DNA from: Lysinibacillus mangiferihumi | GTDB taxonomy: Bacteria; Bacillota; Bacilli; Bacillales_A; Planococcaceae | Direction: 5' to 3' | Length of the DNA: 64,000 nt | NCBI RefSeq assembly: GCF_003049665.1 | Contig: NZ_PYWM01000023.1 | Location: 1-64,000 of the forward strand | Shown here: positions 44,301 to 54,320 of the stretch, piece by piece | Layout: each line of letters starts with the position of its first letter | How positions within the stretch are numbered: the first letter of the stretch is position 1 | Notes under the pieces: generated by a model | Seen by the model: only the letters and a program-made list of their open reading frames with translations | Databases searched by the model: none | What the model was told of the DNA's origin: nothing | Made by a program: the position numbers and the translations under genes

Positions 44301-44562
44301 TCCGCCTACAGATGATGCGATCGACAATATGGAAATTGCTCGTGCGTCATCAGAAGAAAAAGAAACACAAATTCGCAATTTACAGTTATTCTGGCAACAG
44401 CATGAGGGGGCAACAGAAGCAGCGATAGCCCGCTTACAAGAGGTAGCTGTAAACAATGGCAATATTTTCGAAGAGCTAATGGAAACTGTAAAAGTAGCGA
44501 GTCTAGGACAAATTACAAAGGCCTTATATGAAGTCGGAGGACAATTCCGTCGCAATATGTAA
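41314..44562 (+). CDS. icmF: Fused isobutyryl-CoA mutase IcmF
   Basis: A 1082-residue adenosylcobalamin enzyme that interconverts isobutyryl-CoA and n-butyryl-CoA; some also act on isovaleryl-CoA/pivalyl-CoA. Residues about 10-140 bind B12 ([14 protein letters not shown] with the cobalt-ligand His; SSYQGGH; GGGGGVI). About 195-420 is the MeaB-like GTPase chaperone domain ([29 protein letters not shown]). About 545-1080 is the mutase. [10 protein letters not shown] has Phe where methylmalonyl-CoA mutase has the substrate Tyr, the main reason for calling IcmF. It needs the cofactor made by the pduO-type gene upstream. Confidence 0.95.
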   Translation: MTKVEVYRPKNHVRFVTASSLFDGHDASVNIMRRILQSSGVEVIHLGHNRSVEEVVNAAIQEDAQGIAVSSYQGGHMEYFKYMYDLLREKGAPHIKIYGGGGGVILPREIKELHAYGVAGIYSPEDGRVLGLQGMINEQIKGTDFPTATGDYLEKLDALTTETPEILANLITAAESNNDEETKRMLEEARKRSKGTPILGITGTGGAGKSSLTDELIRRFLKEFPEKRVAILSVDPTKQKTGGALLGDRIRMNAIFNNRVYMRSLATRGSRTELSASIGDVLDVVRVAGYDLIIVETSGIGQGDAEITKFTDLSMYVMTSEFGAPTQLEKIDMIDFADVIAINKFERKGSEDALRQVQKQYQRSRELWDEPIDKMPVYGTIASQFNDKGTNALFAALVHIINEKTGSAWETGYEQFAKTQKQDVIIPNDRRYYLREITDTVRGYHKKTEQQVAFARRLFQLEGAIAAVKEKAPDDVLVASLTSLAEGVRDELTAESKRILDNWQALKEAYAGDEFVTKVRDKEIRTILTTTSLSGTKIPKVVLPKFVDYGEILRWVYRENVPGEFPYTAGVFQFKREGEDPKRQFAGEGTPERTNKRFHYLSKDDDAKRLSTAFDSVTLYGEDPDYRPDIYGKVGESGVSICTLEDMKKLYAGFDLCAPSTSVSMTINGPAPIILAMFMNTAIDQQVQLREKELARPLTVEEFTETREKTLQVVRGTVQADILKEDQGQNTCIFSTEFALRMMGDIQQYFIDKKVRNYYSVSISGYHIAEAGANPISQLAFTLANGFTYVEYYLSRGMNIDDFAPNLSFFFSNGLDPEYTVIGRVARRIWAVVMRDKYGANDRAQKLKYHIQTSGRSLHAQEIDFNDIRTTLQALMALQDNCNSLHTNAYDEAITTPTEESVRRAMAIQMIITKEHGLAKNENPLQGAFIVEELTDLVEEAVLEEFDRINDRGGVLGAMETQYQRGKIQEESMHYEMLKHSGELPIIGVNTYLNPNPPTDDAIDNMEIARASSEEKETQIRNLQLFWQQHEGATEAAIARLQEVAVNNGNIFEELMETVKVASLGQITKALYEVGGQFRRNM

Positions 44563-44632
44563 AACAAAAGACTATGAATTTGCTTATTGAGGAACGGCAA
44601 TGCTAGTTTATCCGAAAAACTGCTAATTTTTT

Positions 44633-44665
44633 AGTGTCTAGTCATACGATTAGGCACTTCTTTTT
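44633..44665 (+). terminator. icmF terminator
   Basis: AGTGTCTAGTC pairs with GATTAGGCACT (two G-T pairs) around a 4-base loop, followed by TCTTTTT. Confidence 0.78.
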
Positions 44666-44712
44666 ATTTTCGTTATAATAGAAATGTAAAAAAGAGGGGG
44701 GCGCAGTGGAGG

Positions 44713-44871
44713 ATGAAATCAATAATTCACTACATTATTGTTTTAGCTTTAGTATTAGGAGTCATTTTCCTGTATAATAAGCAAATTGGCGCTATTCCTT
44801 TACTTTTATTATCGATATATTTGTTTTTTCTAGGGATAAAAAAAATGTGTAATATAAAAAACAGTAATTGA
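44713..44871 (+). CDS. Small two-helix membrane protein, function unknown
   Basis: A 52-residue frame starting MKSIIHYIIVLALVLG, with two hydrophobic segments (about 4-20 and 27-42) split by YNKQIG and a basic tail (GIKKMCNIKN). A GGAGG touches the ATG and a longer GGGGGG lies 13-18 bases upstream; TATAAT-like TTATAATAG precedes these. Hydrophobicity and layout are those of a real small membrane protein, but initiation is uncertain and I recognise no family. Confidence 0.45.
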   Translation: MKSIIHYIIVLALVLGVIFLYNKQIGAIPLLLLSIYLFFLGIKKMCNIKNSN

Positions 44872-45025
44872 AGGTAGCAAAGAGACTAAAACATTGTATA
44901 TAATGGGTATTATGCTTATGGTATGGAAAGTTACTTTTGTGCGGTCTTTTTTAGCTGCGCTCCGAAAATAAAGCACTATTTAATTTTAAAACGTCCATTG
45001 TGATGAGAGGAAGGAAGTGCACGAA

Positions 45026-45553
45026 TTGAATTTTCGTGAAATGACAAAGGAACAATTAGCGGAAGAATCGTTAATTAACTTAGCTTATGCAATTTTAACA
45101 GAAAAACGTGCTTCAGTGTCATTTAATGACCTGCTTACAATTATTAAAGAGCTTGTTGGCTACAGTGATGAAGAAATAAAATCACGCCTACTACAATTCT
45201 ACACTGATATGAACGTAGATGGACGTTTCTTATTCAATCAAGAAACTGGTTGGGGCTTACGTGAATGGTTTAAAGTTGAACAAATCGAAGAAGAAACAGC
45301 TCCTTCTGTGAAAACACATAAGAAAAAATCTAAAGCTGCTCTTGATGATGAAGATGATCTAGAGGAAGATTTAGACGAAGAGGAAATTGACTTCGATGAA
45401 GACTATGAAGAATTTGTTGAAGAAGAAATCGATGAAGAAAAAGAAGATATCGACTTTGATGAAGAAGATATAGAAGATATTGATGAAGAAATTGATGAAG
45501 ATTTCATTGAAGATGATGAAGAATTTGAAGAAGAAGAAGAGGAAGAAGTGTAA
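45026..45553 (+). CDS. rpoE: RNA polymerase delta subunit
   Basis: A 175-residue protein with a folded N-terminal HARE-HTH domain (about 1-90: LAEESLINLAYAIL, FYTDMNVDGRFLF, GWGLREWF) and a disordered, extremely acidic tail of Asp/Glu. Delta binds core RNA polymerase in Firmicutes, displaces nucleic acid and aids recycling. TTG at 45026 (MNFREMTKE) is preferred for spacing from AAGGAAGG; GTG at 45017 is the alternative. The rpoE-pyrG neighbourhood is conserved. Confidence 0.94.
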   Translation: MNFREMTKEQLAEESLINLAYAILTEKRASVSFNDLLTIIKELVGYSDEEIKSRLLQFYTDMNVDGRFLFNQETGWGLREWFKVEQIEEETAPSVKTHKKKSKAALDDEDDLEEDLDEEEIDFDEDYEEFVEEEIDEEKEDIDFDEEDIEDIDEEIDEDFIEDDEEFEEEEEEEV

Positions 45554-45602
45554 GACGAACTTGCTTTGAATTTTCTTACTTTTTTACGTGTAGTAAAAAT
45601 TC

Positions 45603-45717
45603 TTGACTTCTATCACGGTTACGTTTAATCTTTTACTTGGGCTCCTTAAAAAAAGGAGAAAGACCGTGTATATAATACGCTCCCCCTGCAAACCTATGCA
45701 GGAGGGGCGTTTTTTTG
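45603..45717 (+). promoter_or_regulatory. pyrG promoter and CTP-sensing attenuator
   Basis: TTGACT (45603-45608), a 17-base spacer and TAATCT (45626-45631) are followed 7 bases later by GGGCTCC at 45639. This is the initial sequence at which B. subtilis RNA polymerase adds extra G residues when CTP is low. A terminator follows: ACGCTCCCCCTGCA (45677-45690) pairs with TGCAGGAGGGGCGT (45697-45710), then T7. The CTCCCCCT strand is the expected partner for the poly-G extension, which would act as antiterminator. Confidence 0.82.
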
Positions 45718-46269
45718 TTTTTAACTTGCTTTGGGAAGCTGAATTAAGTTAAAGGCTTGGCAGATGCTACAGTTTTAAAAGCCGCTTTTTTAGCAGGTTT
45801 GAATAAATCTGGACGCATACGCCGAGTGGGTAATTGATCAATATTCAGTCAAGCACTCCCATACGTATAGATAAGGATAGCAAGCTGTATGTTGCAAACT
45901 TCTTTCTGTATAGTAAATCGGTGACTGAGAATATGTTAGTGCTTCTAGTGAAGGGATAATGGAATTGCTCACAAGAGAGTAATGCAAAATCACTTTACGA
46001 TGAAGGACAATGTAGAAAAGGAAAGTAAAAAAGAGATAGAAACGATTACAGCTTCGAATTGACTGCATCTTATGTAGGCATTCTCGGCTTTTCTTATTTT
46101 AGGGATAGGAAAGCATAGATGTTTCTTATTCAGGTCCATACAACGGTGTTGAACGTTTACATTACCTTCCTGCAATTAGGCGAATCGGTAAACATAAGTG
46201 ACACATTGGATGGACGCAATATACTTTTTTTACTAACAAGATCTAGAACAACATAAGGAGGAATTTTTC
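45718..46269. other. Long gap between the pyrG attenuator and pyrG
   Basis: About 550 bases without a convincing gene. On the minus strand 45758-45850 reads LPTRRMRPDLFKPAKKAAF and runs to a stop, which may be the tail of a lost gene. TAAGGAGG at 46255-46262 is the pyrG ribosome binding site. In B. subtilis the attenuator lies close to pyrG, so this spacing is unusual. Confidence 0.5.
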
Positions 46270-47862
46270 ATGACAAAGTATATTTTTGTAACAGGTGGGG
46301 TAGTGTCATCACTTGGAAAAGGGATTGTTGCAGCATCTCTAGGACGTTTATTAAAAAACCGTGGGTTAGAAGTTACAATTCAAAAATTTGACCCATATAT
46401 CAATATCGACCCAGGTACAATGAGTCCTTATCAACATGGTGAGGTGTTTGTAACAGATGATGGTGCTGAGGCTGACTTAGACTTAGGTCACTATGAACGC
46501 TTTATCGACATTAACCTAGGAAAACATTCAACTGTGACATCTGGTCGCGTTTATCAATCTGTTTTACAAAAAGAACGTCGTGGTGATTACAACGGTGGAA
46601 CAGTCCAAGTAATTCCTCATATTACAAATGAAATTAAAGATCGTATCCAACGCGCTGGACGTGAAACAAACGCAGATGTTGTTATTACAGAGGTTGGGGG
46701 AACTGTAGGCGATATTGAATCGCTACCATTCCTAGAAGCCATTCGTCAAATGAAAACAAACTTAGGTCATAACAATGTCATGTATGTACACTGTACACTA
46801 ATTCCTTACATTAAAGCTGCTGGTGAATTAAAAACAAAACCAACACAACATTCTGTTAAAGAATTACGTTCTTTAGGGATTCAACCAAATATTATCGTTG
46901 TGCGTACAGAACAAGAAGTACCACAAGATATGAAAGAAAAACTAGCATTATTCTGTGACGTACAACCTCATGAAATTATTGAATCTCGTGATGCAGAGCA
47001 TTTATATGAAGTACCTTTAAATCTTCATGCACAAGATTTCGATGATATCGTGCTTGATCATTTCGGCATTGAAGCGCCAGAGGCAGATATGGAAGAATGG
47101 CGTGAACTTGTGGCAAAAGTGAAGAGCTTACCAAATAAACGCAGAGTGGCATTAGTAGGTAAATATGTTGAGCTACAAGATGCTTATATTTCAGTAGTAG
47201 AAGCGTTAAAACATGCAGGTTATGCGTTTAACTCTGATATTGATATTGATTGGATTAATGCAGAGCATGTAGATGCTGATAATGTTGTATCGTTACTTAA
47301 AGGTGCAGATGCTATTTTAGTTCCTGGTGGCTTTGGTGATCGCGGTGTTGAGGGCAAAATTTTAGCTACGCAATATGCTCGTGAGAACAATGTACCATTC
47401 TTAGGAATTTGCTTAGGTATGCAATTAGCAACAATTGAATTTGCTCGTAACGTACTAGGCTTAAAAGGAGCACATTCTACAGAGCTTGATGCAGAAACAC
47501 AGTATCCTATTATTGATTTCCTACCAGATCAAAACGATAGCGTAGATATTGGTGGAACATTACGTTTAGGTTTATATCCATGTAAGTTAAAAGAAGGTTC
47601 AAAAGCAAGTGATGCTTATGGCAAAGAGCTTGTCTATGAACGTCACCGTCATCGTTATGAATTTAACAATGAGTACCGTGAAGCAATGGAAGCAGAAGGT
47701 CTTGTATTCTCAGGAACAAGCCCAGATGGAAAATTAGTGGAAATCATTGAACTACCAGAAAACAATTTCTTTGTAGCATGCCAATTCCACCCAGAGTTCG
47801 TGTCACGTCCAAACCGTCCACAACCATTATTCCGTGATTTCATCGGTGCAACATTTAAATAA
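46270..47862 (+). CDS. pyrG: CTP synthase
   Basis: A 530-residue enzyme: UTP + ATP + glutamine gives CTP. The synthetase domain (about 1-265) starts [17 protein letters not shown]. The class I glutamine amidotransferase domain has the oxyanion loop PGGFGDRG, nucleophile Cys in [11 protein letters not shown], and the His-Glu pair in ACQFHPEF. The length is standard. AAGGAGG lies 7 bases before the ATG. A GGGC-start attenuator upstream suggests control by CTP. Confidence 0.97.
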   Translation: MTKYIFVTGGVVSSLGKGIVAASLGRLLKNRGLEVTIQKFDPYINIDPGTMSPYQHGEVFVTDDGAEADLDLGHYERFIDINLGKHSTVTSGRVYQSVLQKERRGDYNGGTVQVIPHITNEIKDRIQRAGRETNADVVITEVGGTVGDIESLPFLEAIRQMKTNLGHNNVMYVHCTLIPYIKAAGELKTKPTQHSVKELRSLGIQPNIIVVRTEQEVPQDMKEKLALFCDVQPHEIIESRDAEHLYEVPLNLHAQDFDDIVLDHFGIEAPEADMEEWRELVAKVKSLPNKRRVALVGKYVELQDAYISVVEALKHAGYAFNSDIDIDWINAEHVDADNVVSLLKGADAILVPGGFGDRGVEGKILATQYARENNVPFLGICLGMQLATIEFARNVLGLKGAHSTELDAETQYPIIDFLPDQNDSVDIGGTLRLGLYPCKLKEGSKASDAYGKELVYERHRHRYEFNNEYREAMEAEGLVFSGTSPDGKLVEIIELPENNFFVACQFHPEFVSRPNRPQPLFRDFIGATFK

Positions 47863-47866
47863 TACT

Positions 47867-47903
47867 AAAAAGGATGTCTCGTTATGACGAGACATCCTTT
47901 TGT
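47867..47903. terminator. Bidirectional terminator between pyrG and ywjG
   Basis: AAAAAGGATGTCTCG pairs with CGAGACATCCTTTT around a 6-base loop; T-rich on both strands. Confidence 0.88.
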
Positions 47904-47936
47904 TTATAGCTTTTTTGTGTGCATATTAAGAAACGA

Positions 47937-48464
47937 TTATAGTTCCTCATCCAAGCCAAGCATTTCATCATAAATTACTTTTACAGCTTCATAAATGAAC
48001 AGTGCAGCTATTGCATGCGGTACAACGATACGCTCACCTAAATCATTAGGCATTAAACCACCGCGCATACGAGTGGAGATATATGTATACGCTAAATCGG
48101 CTAATGGATTTTCGTTATTTGCTACTTCACTCGCTACTGCTGCAAATGGTATAAATTGAGCACTCAATTTTTGTGCTAATGCTAATGCTTCCTGATCATG
48201 TGCACTGCGTGTAAAAATACAGATGCGATCTGCTTCGCTAACGACTGTATGCTCGGTCCAAGGGAGTAGCTTAGAAAAACGCTCAACACCTTGAAGTGCA
48301 TTTAATTCGACAACTTGCATTTCACCAAAGCAAGCAAAGTAGACATTGCCTTCGCCTATCGCAGCTTGTGCAAGTAATCGTGCTGTTTCTTCAATAGCTT
48401 CTTCTTCATTTTGTGTTATTCTTTGTAATAATCCGCTCAACTGTGTTGTTAGAATTTTTGACAT
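47937..48464 (-). CDS. ywjG: DUF2529 protein (YwjG-like)
   Basis: A 175-residue protein of the YwjG/DUF2529 family, related in fold to SIS (sugar isomerase) domains; no function is assigned. Segments include ICIFTRSAHDQEALALAQ and ISTRMRGGLMPNDLG near the C-terminal third. It sits between pyrG and spo0F as in B. subtilis and is transcribed against both. GGTGGAAT precedes the ATG. Confidence 0.87.
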   Translation of the reverse strand: MSKILTTQLSGLLQRITQNEEEAIEETARLLAQAAIGEGNVYFACFGEMQVVELNALQGVERFSKLLPWTEHTVVSEADRICIFTRSAHDQEALALAQKLSAQFIPFAAVASEVANNENPLADLAYTYISTRMRGGLMPNDLGERIVVPHAIAALFIYEAVKVIYDEMLGLDEEL

Positions 48465-48620
48465 GATTCCACCTCAATCAATATTATATGGATGTGTGAA
48501 GCATAAAGCAAAAGAGTAGATAATTTATAATACTAGAAGGTATTAAGCTGTAAAAGGAGAATATTACATATATAGATCTTTTTGTGCAAGAATAATAATT
48601 CAAAAAGGGCGGAATGCAAT

Positions 48621-48980
48621 GTGAAACGATTACTAATTGTTGATGATCAGCAGGGAATTCGTTTGCTATTAAATGAAGTATTAAAAAAAGAAGGTTACGT
48701 TACATATTTAGCAGCGAATGGCGCTGAGGCACTACGTTATGCAGAGGAAGAATCGATAGACTGTGTATTGCTAGACATGAAGATTCCTGGCATGGATGGC
48801 ATAGAAATTTTAAAGCGTTTAAAAGAGAAATGGCCCGAATTACCTGTCTTTATGATGACAGCATACGGTGAATTAGATGTTGTTCAGGAGGCATTGGAAT
48901 TAGGGGCAATTCGATATTTTACGAAGCCATTTGATATTTTTGAAGTGCGTGACGAAGTAAATAAAACGTTAAAAACATAG
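48621..48980 (+). CDS. spo0F: Sporulation phosphorelay protein Spo0F
   Basis: A 119-residue single-domain response regulator that carries phosphate from sporulation kinases to Spo0B. The acidic pocket D8/D9, phosphorylation site D52 in VLLDMKIPGMDG, T80 in MMTAYGELD and K102 in FTKPFDI are all present. DMKIPGMDGIEILKR and TAYGELD mark Spo0F among CheY-like proteins. A GTG start at 48621 gives the usual length; the frame continues upstream without a better signal. AAGGGCGG lies 8-15 bases upstream. Confidence 0.95.
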   Translation: MKRLLIVDDQQGIRLLLNEVLKKEGYVTYLAANGAEALRYAEEESIDCVLLDMKIPGMDGIEILKRLKEKWPELPVFMMTAYGELDVVQEALELGAIRYFTKPFDIFEVRDEVNKTLKT

Positions 48981-48985
48981 TTAAG

Positions 48986-49016
48986 CAGGCAGTGGCAAAC
49001 ACCGCCTGTTTTTTTA
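48986..49016 (+). terminator. spo0F terminator
   Basis: CAGGC-GTG pairs with CAC-GCCTG around a short loop, followed by seven T residues. Confidence 0.83.
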
Positions 49017-49159
49017 TACTTGTTGTAAATAAATAATGCTACCTAACTGTTTTGCACTAGACTTTCATTCAAAATTATACGATGCTCAGACATAACTTTG
49101 GAATTTATAATTTTGATTTACTTTGTTTCGCAATAGAAAAAACTTTGCAGATAGCACAA

Positions 49160-49222
49160 GGTGATGGTAGCGAAGACGGTGACTCCTGCGGAAAGCACCG
49201 CCGTAGCGGACAACAACGGCAT
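49160..49222 (-). repeat. Dispersed intergenic repeat, second copy
   Basis: Reverse complement of the element next to the group II intron at 127-197 (shared ATGCCGTTGTTG, GAGTCACCG, CTTCGCTACCA). GACTCCTGCGG inside it resembles a motif common in Bacillaceae intergenic repeats. Confidence 0.55.
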
Positions 49223-49269
49223 AGAGAAAAAGTGTGAGATTGATTGGGTTCAATCTCACACTTTTTCTC
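49223..49269. repeat. Perfect 20-bp hairpin
   Basis: The left arm (GAGAAAAAGTGTGAGATTGA) and its exact reverse complement are separated by 6-7 bases. It has the form of a strong bidirectional terminator, but no gene ends here. Confidence 0.7.
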
Positions 49270-49289
49270 TTATGTCCCAGCCACTTATA

Positions 49290-50158
49290 GAAAAAGGCCC
49301 CTGTCGCTGCGTTGCACTACGCTTACGGTGCTAAAATATAAGCCCCTGAAATTTCTTTTCAGGTGCTTATAGAAAAAAAGGCCCCTGTCGCTGCGTTGCA
49401 CTCCGCTTTCGGGGCAAAAATATAAGCACCTGAAATTTCTTTTCAGGTGCTAAAAAAGAAGTGCCCTGTCGCTGCGTTGCACTACGCTATCGGGCAGAAA
49501 ATATAAGCCCCTGAAATTTCTTTTCAGGTGCTTATAGAAAAAAAGTGCCCCTGTCGCTGCGTTGCACTACGCTATCGGGGCAAAAATATAAGCACCTGAA
49601 ATTTCTTTTCAGGTGCTAAAAAAGAAGTGCCCTGTCGCTGCGTTGCACTACGCTATCGGGCAGAAAATATAAGCACCTGAAATTTCTTTTCAGGTGCTTA
49701 TAGAAAAAAAGCCCCTGTCGCTGCGTTGCACTACGCTATCGGGGCAAAAATATAAGCCCCTGAAATTTCTTTTTTATTTAAAGAGGCACCTGCCGCTGCG
49801 TTAGCACTACGCTTTCGGTGCAGAAAATATAAGCCCCTGAAATTTCTTTTCAGGTGCTAAAAAAGAAGTGCCCTGCCGCTGCGTTGCACTACGCTTTCGG
49901 TGCAGAAAATATAAGCACCTGAAATTTCTTTTCAGGTGCTAAAAAAGAAGTGCCCTGTCGCTGCGTTGCACTACGCTATCGGGCAGAAAATATAAGCACC
50001 TGAAATTTCTTTTTTATTTAAAAAGGCCCCTGTCGCTGTGTTGCACTTCGCTATCGGGGCTTATAGAAAAAAAGTGCCCCTGTCGCTGCGTTGCACTTCG
50101 CTATCGGGGCAGAAAATATAAGCACCTGAAATTTCTTTTCAGGTGCTTATATTTTTGC
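49290..50158. repeat. Array of alternating hairpin repeats between spo0F and fbaA
   Basis: About 870 bp built from two alternating palindromic units. Unit A (11 copies) has outer arms GCCCC/GGGGC around CGCTGCGTTGCACT and ACGC. Unit B (10 copies, two truncated) is AAGCACCTGAAA/TTTTCAGGTGCTT. Together they repeat about every 82 bp from 49297 to 50158, with small differences between copies (CCC or CCCC, TAC or TTC). No open reading frame runs through it. It ends about 58 bases before fbaA. Confidence 0.9.
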
Positions 50159-50215
50159 TATGATTGAATAGCACAATTATGTATAAAGAATAGTCCTAAA
50201 AGGAGGATTTTTAGT

Positions 50216-51070
50216 ATGGCATTAGTATCTATGAAAGAGATGTTAATTAAAGCAAAGGCAGAAGGTTATGCAGTTGGTCAATTCAACATCAACAACCTTG
50301 AATGGACGCAAGCAATTTTACAAGCAGCAGAAGAAGAGAAATCACCGGTTATCCTTGGCGTATCTGAGGGCGCAGGTAAATATATGGGCGGATTTATTTC
50401 AGTTGTACACATGGTAAAAGGTTTAATGGAATCTTATGGTACGACAGTGCCAGTAGCTATTCACCTTGACCATGGTTCAAGCTTTGAAAAATGTAAAGAA
50501 GCGATTGATGCTGGATTTACTTCTGTTATGATTGATGCATCACATCATCCTTTCGAAGAAAATATTGCAATTACTTCAAAAGTAGTTGAATATGCACATG
50601 CGAAAGGCGTTTCTGTAGAAGCTGAGCTTGGAACAGTTGGCGGCGACGAGGATGGCGTAATTGGTGGTATTATGTACGCTGATCCAGAAGAGTGCCGTAA
50701 AATGGTTGAATTAACAGATATTGATTGCTTAGCACCAGCGCTTGGCTCTGTTCATGGTCCATACAAAGGCGAACCAAACTTAGGTTTCAAAGAAATGGAA
50801 GAAATCTCTAAATTAGCAGATCTTCCTTTAGTATTACATGGTGGTACAGGTATTCCAACAAAAGATATTCAACGTTCCATTTCATTAGGTACCGCTAAAA
50901 TTAACGTGAATACTGAAAATCAAATCGCTGCCACAAAAGTGATTCGTGAAATCCTTGACAACGATAAAGTTGTTTACGATCCACGTAAATTCCTAGCACC
51001 AGCTCGTGAAGCAATTAAAACAACAGTTATCGGTAAAATCCGTGAATTTGGTAGTGCACAAAAAGCATAA
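50216..51070 (+). CDS. fbaA: Class II fructose-1,6-bisphosphate aldolase
   Basis: A 284-residue zinc aldolase of glycolysis and gluconeogenesis. Zn ligands lie in AIHLDHGSS and in GSVHGPYKG and LHGGTGIPT; the catalytic Asp is in [15 protein letters not shown] closes the active site. AAAGGAGG precedes the ATG. The order fbaA, ywjH, murA2, glpX, rho is conserved in Bacillus. The upstream hairpin array separates it from spo0F. Confidence 0.96.
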   Translation: MALVSMKEMLIKAKAEGYAVGQFNINNLEWTQAILQAAEEEKSPVILGVSEGAGKYMGGFISVVHMVKGLMESYGTTVPVAIHLDHGSSFEKCKEAIDAGFTSVMIDASHHPFEENIAITSKVVEYAHAKGVSVEAELGTVGGDEDGVIGGIMYADPEECRKMVELTDIDCLAPALGSVHGPYKGEPNLGFKEMEEISKLADLPLVLHGGTGIPTKDIQRSISLGTAKINVNTENQIAATKVIREILDNDKVVYDPRKFLAPAREAIKTTVIGKIREFGSAQKA

Positions 51071-51116
51071 ATTTTGCTTCACATATGGTACAAAAGCATA
51101 GATGAATACACATAAT

Positions 51117-51158
51117 AAGAGAAGTGTTGATGCTAGCAATCGACCTTCTCTTGTTTTT
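51117..51158 (+). terminator. fbaA terminator
   Basis: AAGAGAAG pairs with CTTCTCTT, with GTTGA/TCGAC extending the stem, followed by TGTTTTT-type sequence. Confidence 0.75.
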
Positions 51159-51221
51159 GAAATCATAACTTTTTTGAAAAAAATTAATAATATAAATAAA
51201 TAGGGTTAGGGAGGAAATATT

Positions 51222-51872
51222 ATGAAATTTTTTATTGATACAGCAAACTTTGATGAAATTAAAGAAGCACACGCATGGGGCATTTTATCAGGCGTTACAA
51301 CAAACCCATCATTAGTGGCAAAAGAGGAGAACGTATCTTTCCATGATCGTCTACGTGAAATTGCCGAGCTAGTTGATGGCTCAGTAAGTGGAGAAGTTAT
51401 TGCATTAGATGCTGAAGGTATGATTAAAGAAGGTCTAGAATTAGCGGCTATTGCACCGAATATTACAGTGAAATTACCAATGACACCGGCTGGTTTAGAA
51501 GCGTGTCGCTTCTTTGCAAACAAAGGCATTAAAACAAACGTAACACTAATTTTCAGTGCCAACCAAGCATTAATGGCTGCGCGTGCAGGTGCTACATATG
51601 TATCACCATTTATCGGCCGTTTAGATGATATTGGTCAAAATGGTGTTGAACTTATCGAAACAATTTCAGATATTTTCACAATCCATAATATTGAAACACA
51701 AATTATTGCTGCTTCTATTCGTCACCCGCAACATGTAACGGCAGCAGCTCTTGCTGGGGCACATATTTCAACAACTCCTTTCAAAGTGTTAAAACAACTT
51801 TTCCACCATCCATTAACGGAAAAAGGAATTGAAGGATTTTTAGCGGATTGGAATAAGCGAAAAGGTGAATAA
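51222..51872 (+). CDS. ywjH: Fructose-6-phosphate aldolase/transaldolase (YwjH-like)
   Basis: A 216-residue short transaldolase of the TalC/FSA group. The Schiff-base lysine is K84 in [25 protein letters not shown] and [11 protein letters not shown] form the N-terminal barrel. Members of this length act as transaldolase in the pentose phosphate pathway or as F6P aldolase; which applies is not visible. AGGGAGG precedes the ATG. It lies in the fbaA-murA2-glpX carbon-metabolism group. Confidence 0.93.
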   Translation: MKFFIDTANFDEIKEAHAWGILSGVTTNPSLVAKEENVSFHDRLREIAELVDGSVSGEVIALDAEGMIKEGLELAAIAPNITVKLPMTPAGLEACRFFANKGIKTNVTLIFSANQALMAARAGATYVSPFIGRLDDIGQNGVELIETISDIFTIHNIETQIIAASIRHPQHVTAAALAGAHISTTPFKVLKQLFHHPLTEKGIEGFLADWNKRKGE

Positions 51873-51932
51873 TAAGATTATAAAGTGAGTCAAATGCAAA
51901 AATTACTTTCCAATCATGAGGGAGAACGCGAA

Positions 51933-53219
51933 ATGGATGTTTATAAAATTACAGGCGAAAATCGTCTAAAGGGTACAATTAAAGTTAGTGGTGCAAAAAA
52001 TAGTGCAGTCGCCTTAATTCCAGCATCAATTTTGGCGAACTCTCCAGTGACAATTGGAGGGATTCCCGAAATTTCAGATGCTTGGACTTTAAAAGCCTTG
52101 TTAGAAGAGATTGGTGGAGAAGTACAATTTGAGGATGGCAAAATGATTATTGATCCATCCGATATGGTTGCACTACCGTTGCCAAATGGTAATGTTAAAA
52201 AACTCCGCGCCTCTTATTATTTAATGGGTGCCATGCTTGGTCGCTTCAAAAAGGCTGTCATTGGTTTGCCTGGTGGCTGTTTCTTAGGGCCGCGTCCAAT
52301 CGATCAACACATTAAAGGGTTTGAAGCCCTTGGCGCTAAAATTACTAACGAGCATGGTGCGATTTATTTACGTGCTGAAGAATTAATCGGTGCTAAAATT
52401 TATTTAGACGTGGCAAGTGTTGGCGCAACGATTAATATTATGCTTGCTGCGGTACGTGCAAAGGGACGTACGGTTATTGAAAATGCCGCAAAAGAACCTG
52501 AAATAATTGACGTAGCTACACTCCTTACGAATATGGGTGCCAATATTAAAGGTGCGGGTACAAGTGTTATTCGTATCGAAGGTGTTGAGGAACTGCATGG
52601 AACGGAACATACTATTATTCCAGACCGTATTGAAGCGGCTACATTTATGATAATGGCAGCAGCAGTTGGGGACGGCATTACGATAGATAATGTCATTCCA
52701 TTGCATTTAGAGGCAATTACAGCAAAACTTCGTGAAATGGGCGTCAAGATTGACATAGACGAGGAAAGTATTTTTGTTCCCAAAACAGACCTTTCTACAT
52801 TGCAAGCGGTTGACGTCAAAACGATAGTTTATCCTGGATTCCCTACGGATATTCAGCAGCCACTTTCGGTGTTAATGACGCAAGCACTTGGCTCTTCAAA
52901 GATCACAGATACCATCTATACGGCTCGTTTTAAGCATATTGATGAACTGCGTCGTATGAATGCCAACGCACGTGTAGAAGGAAATACAGCGATAATTACT
53001 GGTCCAAGTAAATTACATGGCTCAAGTGTCACTGCGACAGACCTTCGCGCAGGTGCAGCATTAGTGCTAGCTGGCTTATTAGCTGAAGGTGAAACTGAAA
53101 TTCATGATATCTATCATATTGAACGTGGCTATAGCTCACTTATTGAAAAATTACGTGACTTAGGCGCAGATATTCGACGTGAAACAATTATGGTTAGCGT
53201 TGCAGAGGCAAAGGAGTAA
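51933..53219 (+). CDS. murA2: UDP-N-acetylglucosamine 1-carboxyvinyltransferase (second MurA)
   Basis: A 428-residue enolpyruvyl transferase, the first committed step of peptidoglycan synthesis. K22/N23 in [10 protein letters not shown] and the fosfomycin-target C116 in [11 protein letters not shown] are present. The position between ywjH and glpX identifies it as the second Firmicute copy (MurAB/MurZ type), not the murAA paralogue. The ATG at 51933 has GAGGGAGA upstream and gives a normal length; a frame from 51885 would add 16 atypical residues. Confidence 0.95.
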   Translation: MDVYKITGENRLKGTIKVSGAKNSAVALIPASILANSPVTIGGIPEISDAWTLKALLEEIGGEVQFEDGKMIIDPSDMVALPLPNGNVKKLRASYYLMGAMLGRFKKAVIGLPGGCFLGPRPIDQHIKGFEALGAKITNEHGAIYLRAEELIGAKIYLDVASVGATINIMLAAVRAKGRTVIENAAKEPEIIDVATLLTNMGANIKGAGTSVIRIEGVEELHGTEHTIIPDRIEAATFMIMAAAVGDGITIDNVIPLHLEAITAKLREMGVKIDIDEESIFVPKTDLSTLQAVDVKTIVYPGFPTDIQQPLSVLMTQALGSSKITDTIYTARFKHIDELRRMNANARVEGNTAIITGPSKLHGSSVTATDLRAGAALVLAGLLAEGETEIHDIYHIERGYSSLIEKLRDLGADIRRETIMVSVAEAKE

Positions 53220-53315
53220 TGTAAGGTAAAAGTTTTGAGCCAATTATGTTACAATAAAGGTAATTTGAATGTTTCGGTAAAATAAAACATGCCGATAACG
53301 GGAGGCAAAACAACA

Positions 53316-54272
53316 ATGGAACGCAGTTTATCGATGGAAGTAGTACGAGTAACAGAGGCAGCAGCAATCGCATCCGGGAAATGGATGGGTCGCGGTTTGA
53401 AAATTGAGGCAGATGATGCAGCAACGACAGCAATGCGCTCAATGTTCGATACGATTCCAATGCATGCTACAGTAGTAATTGGGGAAGGCGAAATGGACGA
53501 AGCACCAATGCTTTATATTGGTGAGGAACTTGGTCTTCGTAATGGCGGTCCCAAAGTAGATATAGCAGTCGATCCTTTAGAAGGTACTAATATAGTGGCA
53601 AAAGGTACAAATGGTGCTATGACAGTATTAGCCATTGCTGATAAAGGTAATCTATTAAATGCACCAGATATGTACATGGAGAAAATTGCTGTAGGACCAG
53701 AAGCGGCAGGAAAAGTTGATATTAACGCCTCTGTTACTTATAATTTATTACAAGTAGCAAAAGCAAAAAATAAAGATATTTCAGATGTAGTAGCTACTCT
53801 ATTAGATCGCCCACGCCATCAAGCGATAGTAGATGAGATTCGTGAAGCGGGAGCTCGTATTAAATTTATTCAAGATGGAGATGTGGGAGCAGCGATTAAC
53901 ACTGCGTTCGATGAAACAGGCATCGACATTATGTTCGGTATGGGCGGTGCGCCTGAGGGTGTTATATCGGCTGTTGCATTAAAATGCCTTGGCGGAGACT
54001 TCCAGGCTAAATTAGTGCCAGAAGATGAAGAACAGTTAGAACGCTGTAAACAAATGGGCGTAGATGTAGATAAAGTTCTTTACTTAGATGATTTAGTAAA
54101 AGGTGACGATGCAATTTTTGCAGCAACAGCTGTTACAGATTGTGAGCTATTAAAAGGTGTGCAGTACAAAGGTGCTTATGCATTAACGCATTCGGTCGTT
54201 ATGCGAGCGAAGTCGGGTACTGTCCGTTTTGTAGAAGGTCGTCACGCTCTTGATAAAAAACCTAGCTATTAA
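53316..54272 (+). CDS. glpX: Class II fructose-1,6-bisphosphatase
   Basis: A 318-residue GlpX-family phosphatase of gluconeogenesis. Lithium-sensitive-phosphatase-like metal residues lie in [12 protein letters not shown] and in [26 protein letters not shown] is the usual N-terminal block. GGGAGG lies 10-16 bases before ATG 53316; an upstream in-frame ATG at 53289 lacks a site. Standard length. It stands between murA2 and rho as in B. subtilis ywjI. Confidence 0.95.
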   Translation: MERSLSMEVVRVTEAAAIASGKWMGRGLKIEADDAATTAMRSMFDTIPMHATVVIGEGEMDEAPMLYIGEELGLRNGGPKVDIAVDPLEGTNIVAKGTNGAMTVLAIADKGNLLNAPDMYMEKIAVGPEAAGKVDINASVTYNLLQVAKAKNKDISDVVATLLDRPRHQAIVDEIREAGARIKFIQDGDVGAAINTAFDETGIDIMFGMGGAPEGVISAVALKCLGGDFQAKLVPEDEEQLERCKQMGVDVDKVLYLDDLVKGDDAIFAATAVTDCELLKGVQYKGAYALTHSVVMRAKSGTVRFVEGRHALDKKPSY

Positions 54273-54292
54273 TAATATTTTCTTCTAAAATA

Positions 54293-54320
54293 TACCTAGT
54301 GCAACTATTTGCACTAGGTA
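54293..54320 (+). terminator. glpX terminator
   Basis: TACCTAGTGCA and TGCACTAGGTA form an 11-bp stem around a 6-base loop, followed by CCTTCTTCTT. Confidence 0.72.

Noticed and set aside
45838-46175. Two minus-strand frames in the pyrG leader gap
   Set aside because: No start signal, no recognisable motif and atypical composition; treated as intergenic.
49290-50158. CRISPR array
   Set aside because: There are no unique spacers: both alternating units are themselves repeated and palindromic, and no cas genes are nearby.
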